In this document: one piece after another, positions 5,495-10,847 of the stretch
Layout: each line of letters opens with the position of its first letter
Position numbering within the stretch: position 1 is the stretch's first letter
From: Actinomycetota bacterium
GTDB taxonomy: Bacteria; Actinomycetota; Thermoleophilia; Gaiellales; Gaiellaceae
Length of the DNA: 10,847 nucleotides
Assembly (NCBI GenBank): GCA_013821525.1
Contig: JACDGR010000081.1
Location: forward strand, 1-10,847
Direction: 5' to 3'
Made by a program: the position numbers and the translations under genes
The notes under the pieces: model-generated
Databases searched by the model: none
Seen by the model: only the letters and a program-made list of their open reading frames with translations
Told to the model about the DNA's origin: nothing

Positions 5495-5725
5495 GTGGAA
5501 ACAGACGAAGCGCGCCAACGGATACACGACCTGCTGGTGACGGGCGACAACCGGCTCAAGCAGGGCGTCGCGGCCGCGAAGATCCGCCAGAGCTACGAGC
5601 AAGCACTCGCGGTCGCTCGCGAGCACGGCCTCGAGGACTCGATCCGGCCGCTCGTCGAGATCAGGCTGGCCGACCTCGAACGGCTTGCTGGAGGATCTCC
5701 TCCACCCGACCCACCTGCAGCCTGA
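5495..5725 (+). CDS. Small helical, TPR-like hypothetical protein (76 aa)
   Basis: From GTG 5495 the product is METDEARQRIHDLL... (76 residues). It has two or three amphipathic helices. The segment with SYEQALAVAREHG followed by RPLVEIRLADLERL (about 33-64) resembles one tetratricopeptide-type hairpin, and a proline-rich tail closes the protein. An in-frame ATG at 5471 would add eight residues but would share its bases with the divergent regulator start. GTG was preferred because of the TACCCT hexamer upstream. Codon usage fits the surroundings. Its last 65 bases overlap the 3' end of the convergent glycosyltransferase. There is no recognised family; a protein-protein contact role is possible. 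Confidence 0.6.
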   Translation: METDEARQRIHDLLVTGDNRLKQGVAAAKIRQSYEQALAVAREHGLEDSIRPLVEIRLADLERLAGGSPPPDPPAA

Positions 5726-6650
5726 GCTCGTGCGTGCCGGCGGCCGCGCGTGCCCCGTCGTTCGGCACGGGGAAGGACGCAGCAAGCTCGAGCGCGCGCG
5801 CAAGCTCACCCACGTCGAGCGGGTCGACGAGAATTCCGGCAGCGGGAGTGACGAACTCGGGCGGGCCGCCAATGCGGGTTGCGACGACGGTGCGCGCACA
5901 GGCGAGCGCCTCGAGGATCGCCTGGCCGAACGGCTCGATCAGGGCCGGCGCGCAGACAACATCGGCGGCGCTCAACCAACCCGGAACCGCGTGGTGCGAG
6001 ACCGAGCCGACGACCCGGACGCCCGGCCGGGACTCGAGCTCGGAACGCAGGGGGCCGTCGCCGACGAAGGTCAGTGACCCCCGACCGACAAGCGCGAATG
6101 CATCAGCCAGACGAACGACGTTCTTCCGGTCGGTCAGCGACCCGACGTGGACGAACGCCGGATGCGGCAGGCTGGCAGCGGGCGCCACCGTCGAGAACCG
6201 CTCGACGTCGACCCCGGAATCGATGACCGCAGTCTTGCCGTGCGCCTCAGGCAGCCGCTCTTCGAGCTCGCGGCGGAGATACTCCGAGACGGCAATGACG
6301 GTGGCGGCCTTGCGCACGACCCGTCGCGTCAAGCGTGCGACACCGGGGATTGTCCCGATATTGCGTACATCGCGTCCGTGGGCGGTCACGACGAGTGGCG
6401 CGTCGACCTCGGATGCGAAGAGACCGGCCGGCACGAGGAAGTGTGCCCACACGACTTCGGGCTTCGCCGCTGCTCGCACGCGGCGGCGCAGCTCGAGGAA
6501 CCGCGCCTTGCCGCCCGCGCGCCGGTCGAGCACCGCGAGCTCCACGTCGTGGCCTCGCTCGCGCAGCACGTCCACTTGCTGCTCGACGAAGGACCCGAGG
6601 TCCGGATCGTCTGGCCCGGGGTACATCTGCGACACGAGCAGGATGCGCAT
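5661..6650 (-). CDS. GT4-family glycosyltransferase
   Basis: The 329-residue protein has the GT-B fold of retaining nucleotide-sugar glycosyltransferases. The N-terminal acceptor domain starts MRILLVSQMYPG, followed by TAHGRD (about 89-94) and VIAVSEYL (118-125). The donor domain begins near FVHVGSLTDRKN (167-177, where Arg175-Lys176 would contact the donor phosphate). It contains FVGDGPL and ends with the E-x7-E signature Glu239...Glu247 (EPFGQAILE). The ATG overlaps the permease stop by one base (TGATG), so translation is coupled to the permease. The stop lies inside the convergent 76-residue gene. No membrane helix is present; it is likely cytosolic or peripheral. Sugar and acceptor are unknown. 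Glycan or glycolipid synthesis is the usual role. Confidence 0.9.
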   Translation of the reverse strand: MRILLVSQMYPGPDDPDLGSFVEQQVDVLRERGHDVELAVLDRRAGGKARFLELRRRVRAAAKPEVVWAHFLVPAGLFASEVDAPLVVTAHGRDVRNIGTIPGVARLTRRVVRKAATVIAVSEYLRRELEERLPEAHGKTAVIDSGVDVERFSTVAPAASLPHPAFVHVGSLTDRKNVVRLADAFALVGRGSLTFVGDGPLRSELESRPGVRVVGSVSHHAVPGWLSAADVVCAPALIEPFGQAILEALACARTVVATRIGGPPEFVTPAAGILVDPLDVGELARALELAASFPVPNDGARAAAGTHELRLQVGRVEEILQQAVRGRPA

Positions 6651-7741
6651 CACGCGGCGCGGCCGACCGATCGCAGCACCCCTCGCCCGGTTCGCCGCGC
6701 GACCGTCGGATCCACGGCCAGCAGCAGTAGGTCGGCGACGAGATTCAGGATGATGATCGCGGTCGCGGCTACGAGCGTCACAGCGAGGATCACGGGCAGG
6801 TCGTAGCCCTGCTGGCCTGCGAGCGCGAGAATCGTCGTGCGACCGAGCCCCGGCAGGCCGAAGACGGTCTCGATGTACATCGCGATCCCGATTGCCATCC
6901 CGGCGTCCATCGCGGTCATCGTCACGACGGGCGCGATCGCGTTTCGGAGCGCGTGCGCACGGATGACGCGGAACTCCGACGCACCCTTGGCACGTGCGGT
7001 GCGCACCCAAGGCTCCTCGAGCACCTCGAGCATGCGCGCACGAATGATGCGCATGTAGAGCGCGACGAAGAAGAGCGCGAACGTGATCCACGGCAGCACG
7101 AGGTGCCACGCCCAGTGCCCGACGCCGCCGCACGGCACCGGAGTGTTGGTCGGCGCGAACCGGCGCACGGCGTCGATCTCGGCAGCGGATGGGCGCGATA
7201 CGGTGCAGTACCCGGACGCGGGCAACAGGTGCCAGCGGTTGCCGACGAACAACTGGAGCAACAACCCGACGACAAGAGGATGCGTGGAGATCGCGGCGAC
7301 CGAGACGCCGAGCGAGAGGCGGTCGACCAACGACCGCGGCCGCGTCGCGGCGAACGCGCCGAGTGGCACTGCGACGAGCAGCAGCAGCACGAAGCCGCCG
7401 AGCGCGAGCGAGCCGGTCACGAGCAGCGCGCTCCACACCATGTGACCGACGGGAGCGCCGGACGGCGTGCCGTTCGGCGCGAAGCCGATCGTCGCCCACG
7501 AGATCCCGAGGTCTCCGTGCAGCGCCCGCCAGACGTAGTGGCCGTACTGCACGACAGCAGGTCGGTCGGTTCCGAGCTGGTGGTGCGCCTTCGCGATCGC
7601 CGCCGGAGTCGCGTGCTGGATGTCGACCAGGAAGCCGGCGGGGTCGGCGGGGACCTTCAGGTAGATCGCGAACGTGACGACCGAGAGGATCCAGACGAGC
7701 ACGACGGCGACGGCCAGCCGACGAAGCACGTACGCCGTCAT
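6650..7741 (-). CDS. Dipeptide/oligopeptide-type ABC transporter permease (DppB/OppB-like)
   Basis: This 363-residue inner-membrane permease starts MTAYVLRRLAVAVVLVWILS, the usual first helix of the DppB family. It has about six membrane helices, with a periplasmic insertion at about 175-210 carrying two cysteines. The cytoplasmic EAA loop, which docks the ATPase, is the stretch WVRTARAKGASEFRVIRAHALRNAIAP, followed by the typical ETVFGLPGLG. The start ATG overlaps the stop of the preceding permease gene by one base (TGATG), and its own stop overlaps the glycosyltransferase start in the same way. The order C-then-B is the reverse of the usual operon order, and no binding protein or ATPase gene is in the window. 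Peptide is the usual substrate class; the actual substrate is unknown. Confidence 0.93.
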   Translation of the reverse strand: MTAYVLRRLAVAVVLVWILSVVTFAIYLKVPADPAGFLVDIQHATPAAIAKAHHQLGTDRPAVVQYGHYVWRALHGDLGISWATIGFAPNGTPSGAPVGHMVWSALLVTGSLALGGFVLLLLVAVPLGAFAATRPRSLVDRLSLGVSVAAISTHPLVVGLLLQLFVGNRWHLLPASGYCTVSRPSAAEIDAVRRFAPTNTPVPCGGVGHWAWHLVLPWITFALFFVALYMRIIRARMLEVLEEPWVRTARAKGASEFRVIRAHALRNAIAPVVTMTAMDAGMAIGIAMYIETVFGLPGLGRTTILALAGQQGYDLPVILAVTLVAATAIIILNLVADLLLLAVDPTVARRTGRGVLRSVGRAA

Positions 7742-8826
7742 CAGCGCACACTCCGGGGGTCGGTCGCCTCGCGCAGTCCCTCGCCGAATTGGTTCAACGC
7801 GAAGACGGTGAGGAAGATCGCGATCGACGGGCAGAGCGTCAACCAGGGCTGCGTCGTGGCGGGGTTGTACGGGTTGGGATTCAAGATCGTCCCCCAGGTC
7901 TGAGCGAGCAAGCTCCCCCAGCTCGCCGTCGGGAGCTTGATGCCCGCCTGGAGGAACGTGACGCCGACCTCGATCATGATGTTCGTCGCGACGAGCAACG
8001 TCCCGTACGCAAGCAGCGGCGGGAGGAGATGCGGGAACAGGTGCGTGCGGAGGATGCGCGAGTCGCGCGCGCCGACCATGTGCGCAGCCTCGATGAACTC
8101 ACGCTGGCGCAGCGACTGAATCTGGCCGCGCACGATCCGCGCCGGATAGAACCACGTGAACGCACCGATCACGACGATCAGCTGGAACACACCCTGATTG
8201 AGCAGCCCGCCGAACGTCCAGCGCGTGATGCCGTAGCTGAAGAGGCTGCCGATCATCACGAGGAAGAGCAGCAACGGGAACGCCATCACGAGGTCGGTGA
8301 AGCGTGAGATCACCGCATCGACGAGACCGCCGTAGTACCCGGCGAGCGTCCCGAGCACGACGCCGATCAGGATCGCGAACAGCGCGGCTCCGGCAGCCAC
8401 CTCCAGCGAGACGCGCCCGCCGTAGAGCACGCGCAGGAACTCGTCGCGGCCAAGCTGGCTGTCAGCGCCGAGCAGGAGCAGCGTCTTGCCGGTTCCCTTC
8501 GGAGGCGGCTTGTGCGTGAACGCGAACGGGTCGCTGTCGGCGGTCTCCGCGGTATCCCAAGTGACCGTGAACGGCCCGGCCGGACGCAGCGCCACGGACA
8601 CGGCGTACGGGAAGAAGTCGTTCGGGCCGTGACCGACGAGCTTCCCGTAGAGCGGTGCGCCCGGCCCGACGGCGAAGACGAGAACGACGAGGAAGATCCC
8701 GCAGCCGAAGGCGACCCGGTCGCGCTTCAGCCGACGCCACGCCAGCCTCCACTGCCCCTGCGGACGCGGCGTGTCGAGCTCCCCCGCGTCGAATTGCGGG
8801 ACGCGAAGAGGGTTCGAGACCGCCAC
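7741..8826 (-). CDS. Dipeptide/oligopeptide-type ABC transporter permease (DppC/OppC-like)
   Basis: This 361-residue permease partners the next gene. A basic cytoplasmic N-terminus ending WRRLKRDRVAF leads into the first helix (about 38-58), as in the OppC N-terminal domain. An unusually long periplasmic section (about 60-125) precedes the diagnostic LGADSQLGRDEFLRVLYGG. Further helices follow, and the EAA loop is EFIEAAHMVGARDSRILRTHLFP. Near the C-terminus is GVTFLQAGI, then the family's ...WLTLCPSIAIFLTVFALNQFGEGLREATDP ending. The start is GTG 8824-8826. GAGGG touches the GTG with no spacing, but TAGGCT lies six bases upstream, so a leaderless start is possible. It lies 37 bases after the mutase stop and could be transcribed separately from it. 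Confidence 0.93.
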   Translation of the reverse strand: MAVSNPLRVPQFDAGELDTPRPQGQWRLAWRRLKRDRVAFGCGIFLVVLVFAVGPGAPLYGKLVGHGPNDFFPYAVSVALRPAGPFTVTWDTAETADSDPFAFTHKPPPKGTGKTLLLLGADSQLGRDEFLRVLYGGRVSLEVAAGAALFAILIGVVLGTLAGYYGGLVDAVISRFTDLVMAFPLLLFLVMIGSLFSYGITRWTFGGLLNQGVFQLIVVIGAFTWFYPARIVRGQIQSLRQREFIEAAHMVGARDSRILRTHLFPHLLPPLLAYGTLLVATNIMIEVGVTFLQAGIKLPTASWGSLLAQTWGTILNPNPYNPATTQPWLTLCPSIAIFLTVFALNQFGEGLREATDPRSVR

Positions 8827-8832
8827 CCCTCG

Positions 8833-8838
8833 AGCCTA
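8833..8838 (-). promoter_or_regulatory. Predicted -10 element of the permease-glycosyltransferase operon
   Basis: TAGGCT on the minus strand leaves six bases before GTG 8826. The preceding sequence is locally AT-rich (8840-8856). It would allow transcription of the permease run independent of the mutase. No good -35 is seen. Confidence 0.38.
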
Positions 8839-8863
8839 GATAATCGATCGACAATTGGCGCCG

Positions 8864-10447
8864 CTAGCCGGCAGCGCGCGACGCCCGGTCGTGCTCACCC
8901 CACTCAGCACGAAGCACACCGCAGATCTCGCCGACCGTGCACCGAGCGCGTAACGCGTCGCGCATCGGCGGCAGCAAATTCTCGGTCCCTCGCGCTGCGT
9001 CCCGCACCCGAGCGAGGCTCGCCTCGGCGTCCTCCCGGTTGCGTTCAGTGCGCACCTTCGCCGTCCGTTCGAGCTGACGCCGCTCGGCCTGGGGATCGAT
9101 CGTCTGGAGCTCGATCGACGTTTCCTGCTCGGCGACGAACGCGTTCACGCCGACGATCACTCGCTCGCCGGACTCGACCTGCTGCTGCCAGGCGTAGGCC
9201 GCGTTCTCGATCTCGCCCTGCACGAAGTTCTGCTCGACCGCCAGCACCGCGCCACCGATTTGATCGACATGCTGGATCAACTCCCACGCGCGGGTCTCGA
9301 GCTCGCTCGTCAGCGCCTCGATGTAGTACGAGCCGCCGAGCGGGTCGGCCGTATCGACCGTTCCGGCCTCGTTCTGGAGGATCTGCTGCGTGCGCAGGGC
9401 GATCGTCGCCGCCGCCTCGGTGGGGAGCGCGAGCGCCTCGTCGAAGGAGTTCGTATGGAGCGACTGAGCACCGCCACAGACGGCTGAAAGTGCCTGGATC
9501 GCGACACGCACGACGTTGTTCTCCGGCTGCTGCGCCGTCAGCGTCGACCCGCCGGTCTGCGCGTGGAAGCGCAGCGCGATCGCCTTTGGATTCGTCGCAC
9601 CGAATCGCTCTCGCATGATGCGCGCCCAGAGCCGGCGCGCCGCGCGAAACTTCGCGACCTCCTGGAAGAAATCATTGTGCGCGTTGAAGAAGAACGAGAG
9701 GCGCGCGCCGAAGTCGTCGGGCGACAGGCCTGCTTCGACGGCGGCGGTGCAGTACGCGATGCCGTTCGCGAGTGTGAACGCGAGCTCCTGCACCGCGGTC
9801 GACCCGGCTTCCCGAATGTGGTAGCCAGAGATCGAGATCGTGTTCCACGACGGGATCCGCTCCGCGCAATACGCGAACAGGTCGGTCGTCAGCCTCATTG
9901 AAGGACGCGGCGGGAAGATGTAGTTCCCGCGAGCGATGTACTCCTTCAGGATGTCGTTCTGCACCGTTCCGCGCAGCGCGGTGCTCGGCACGCCCTGCCC
10001 TTCCGCGACGAGCTCGTAGAGGAGCAGGAGGATCGACGCAGGTGCGTTGATCGTCATCGAGGTAGACGCCTCACCGAGCGGTATGCCTCCGAGCAGGATC
10101 TCCATATCGGCGAGCGAGTCGATCGCGACGCCCGTTCGCCCGACCTCGCCGAGTGCGTGCGCATCGTCGGAGTCGTAGCCGAGCTGGGTCGGCAGGTCGA
10201 AGGCGATCGAGAGGCCCGTCTGGCCGCGCTCGAGCAGGTACCGGTAGCGGGCGTTCGATTCCTCGGCGGAGGCGAAACCCGCGTACTGGCGCATCGTCCA
10301 CGGCCGACCGCGGTACATGTCCGGGTATGGCCCGCGCATGTACGGGTACTCGCCCGGCGCCTCGAGCGCCGACGGCGCGTCGTCGGCCGCATACAGCGGC
10401 TTGATCTCGATTCCGGACTCCGTCTCGCGATGCGATGTTGCGGACAC
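8864..10447 (-). CDS. Methylmalonyl-CoA mutase, large (substrate-binding) subunit
   Basis: The enzyme interconverts succinyl-CoA and methylmalonyl-CoA by an adenosylcobalamin radical mechanism. The 527 residues cover the TIM-barrel substrate domain and end in GEICGVLRAEWGEHD, with no DxHxxG cobalamin domain, so a separate small subunit is required. The substrate-defining residues align with Propionibacterium MCM: Tyr55 (RQYAGF, equivalent to Tyr89), Arg173 (IARGNYIFPP, equivalent to Arg207) and His210 (GYHIREAG, equivalent to His244). The Tyr55-Arg173 spacing of 118 is identical. Isobutyryl-CoA mutase has Phe and Gln there, so methylmalonyl-CoA is the expected substrate. The start is GTG 10445-10447, with TAGGAT six bases upstream and no Shine-Dalgarno sequence. 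No propionate-pathway partner is adjacent. Confidence 0.95.
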   Translation of the reverse strand: MSATSHRETESGIEIKPLYAADDAPSALEAPGEYPYMRGPYPDMYRGRPWTMRQYAGFASAEESNARYRYLLERGQTGLSIAFDLPTQLGYDSDDAHALGEVGRTGVAIDSLADMEILLGGIPLGEASTSMTINAPASILLLLYELVAEGQGVPSTALRGTVQNDILKEYIARGNYIFPPRPSMRLTTDLFAYCAERIPSWNTISISGYHIREAGSTAVQELAFTLANGIAYCTAAVEAGLSPDDFGARLSFFFNAHNDFFQEVAKFRAARRLWARIMRERFGATNPKAIALRFHAQTGGSTLTAQQPENNVVRVAIQALSAVCGGAQSLHTNSFDEALALPTEAAATIALRTQQILQNEAGTVDTADPLGGSYYIEALTSELETRAWELIQHVDQIGGAVLAVEQNFVQGEIENAAYAWQQQVESGERVIVGVNAFVAEQETSIELQTIDPQAERRQLERTAKVRTERNREDAEASLARVRDAARGTENLLPPMRDALRARCTVGEICGVLRAEWGEHDRASRAAG

Positions 10448-10453
10448 GGCGAG

Positions 10454-10459
10454 ATCCTA
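10454..10459 (-). promoter_or_regulatory. Predicted -10 element of the mutase gene
   Basis: TAGGAT on the minus strand leaves six bases (CTCGCC) before GTG 10447, which suggests a leaderless transcript. It lies in the 53-bp gap shared with the divergent HD-like gene. A -35 was not recognised. Confidence 0.42.
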
Positions 10460-10500
10460 CGCGCGCTCAAGCTCGAGCCCCTCCGAGCCGATCCGACACT

Positions 10501-10847
10501 ATGAGCATGCGTGAGCTCCGCCTGTCCGAGGTCGTCGCCGCGCTCTCGCACGCCCTCGACCTGACCGAGGGCCAGCCCGCTGGGCACGCCGTCAGAACCT
10601 GCCTGATCGGGATGCGCATCGCGGAGGAGCTGGGGCTGCCGGCCGGGCAGCGCTCCGCGCTGTTCTACGCATTGCTCCTCAAGGATGCAGGGTGCTCGTC
10701 CAACGCCTCTCGGGTCAGTGCACTCTTCCAGACCAACGATCTCGTGGCGAAGCAGCGGATGAAGACCGTCGACTCTTCGAAGCTCACCCGTGCCTCGGCG
10801 TTCGCGCTGCGGAGCGCCGGCGCCGGCAGCGGCGTGCACGCGCGCCT
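10501..10847 (+). CDS. HD/HD-GYP-like domain protein, N-terminal part (runs off right edge)
   Basis: An open frame from ATG 10501 (or Met3, 10507) encodes 115 residues to the window edge. The helical N-terminus MSMRELRLSEVVAALSHALD is followed by an HD-superfamily-like region. His29 is in GQPAGHAVRTC, then come IGMRIAEELGLP and SALFYALLLKDAGCSSNA. Where HD and HD-GYP phosphohydrolases normally have LLHDIG, this protein has Lys61-Asp62 (LLKDAG), so one metal-binding histidine is replaced. I recall KDAGC-type variants in actinobacterial HD-GYP proteins with a second catalytic HD-GYP domain further on, which cannot be seen here. A role in cyclic-di-GMP turnover is only a possibility. It is divergent from the mutase gene, with no clear Shine-Dalgarno sequence or -10. 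Confidence 0.65.
   Translation, partial: MSMRELRLSEVVAALSHALDLTEGQPAGHAVRTCLIGMRIAEELGLPAGQRSALFYALLLKDAGCSSNASRVSALFQTNDLVAKQRMKTVDSSKLTRASAFALRSAGAGSGVHAR

Noticed and set aside
5689..5704. Inverted repeat TGGAGGA-TC-TCCTCCA as a terminator or operator
   Set aside because: A two-base loop cannot close as written, there is no T run on either side, and the sequence is coding on both strands.
5290..6753. Plus-strand open frame of 487 codons opposite the glycosyltransferase
   Set aside because: Composition is Arg/Ser/Pro/Ala-rich with no domain, and the minus-strand glycosyltransferase carries clear family motifs.
6651..7751. Upstream in-frame extension of the glycosyltransferase to 696 residues
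   Set aside because: The extension is an arginine-rich out-of-frame reading of the permease gene; the ATG at 6650 gives the standard GT4 N-terminus.
8512..9618. Plus-strand open frame of 368 codons opposite the mutase and permease
   Set aside because: Low-complexity arginine/serine-rich translation crossing a gene boundary on the other strand; typical GC-rich shadow.

Overview
The window is G+C-rich (roughly two thirds by eye) and densely coded on both strands. Several features point to an Actinomycetota chromosome: a CGAAC-N4-GTTCG SOS box in front of lexA, a DUF6457 protein, a separate B12-free methylmalonyl-CoA mutase large subunit, and an HD-like domain with a KDAG variant. The flavour of the FtsX-like permease and the HD-like protein suggests class Thermoleophilia (Gaiellales/Solirubrobacterales type). 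That placement is recognition from memory, not a search. There are no insertion sequences, phage genes or CRISPR arrays; this is ordinary core-type sequence with some odd local details.

Layout. 1-1192 (minus): the 5' part of an FtsX/MacB-like permease, open at the left edge. 1233-2505 (plus): a divergent DUF6457 protein, an overlapping class II histone-deacetylase-like hydrolase without a normal start codon, and a 53-residue acidic protein. 2520-3711 (minus): lexA, a 66-residue zinc-ribbon protein and the RNase P RNA gene rnpB, whose predicted promoter and 5' end lie inside the zinc-ribbon gene. 3712-3933: SOS box, a cluster of 11-bp repeats and a tRNA terminator. 3934-4017 (minus): tRNA-Leu(GAG). 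4076-5472 (minus): a receiver-only response regulator, secG and a short extradiol-type ring-cleaving dioxygenase in one tight run. 5495-5725 (plus): a divergent 76-residue helical protein. 5661-8826 (minus): oligopeptide-type permeases C then B, then a GT4 glycosyltransferase, joined by two one-base TGATG overlaps. 8864-10447 (minus): methylmalonyl-CoA mutase large subunit. 10501-10847 (plus): start of an HD-like domain protein, cut by the right edge. No stretch longer than 300 bases lacks a gene.

How the parts relate. The lexA region is an SOS-autoregulated gene joined to housekeeping RNA processing. The permease/glycosyltransferase run is translationally coupled, but no binding protein or ATPases are present, so transport substrate is unknown. 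The mutase carries the residues that define methylmalonyl-CoA (not isobutyryl-CoA) specificity and needs a separate B12-binding subunit from elsewhere.

The most general observation is regulatory. At least five protein starts have a TANNNT -10-like hexamer ending 6-8 bases before ATG/GTG and no clear well-placed Shine-Dalgarno sequence, which fits leaderless mRNAs. One such site (TACCCTA, 5480-5486) reads as a -10 element on both strands. I did not find a convincing new multi-gene system. The points most worth checking are the HDAC start, the 11-bp repeat cluster, the leaderless/bidirectional promoters and the CDS-rnpB overlap.
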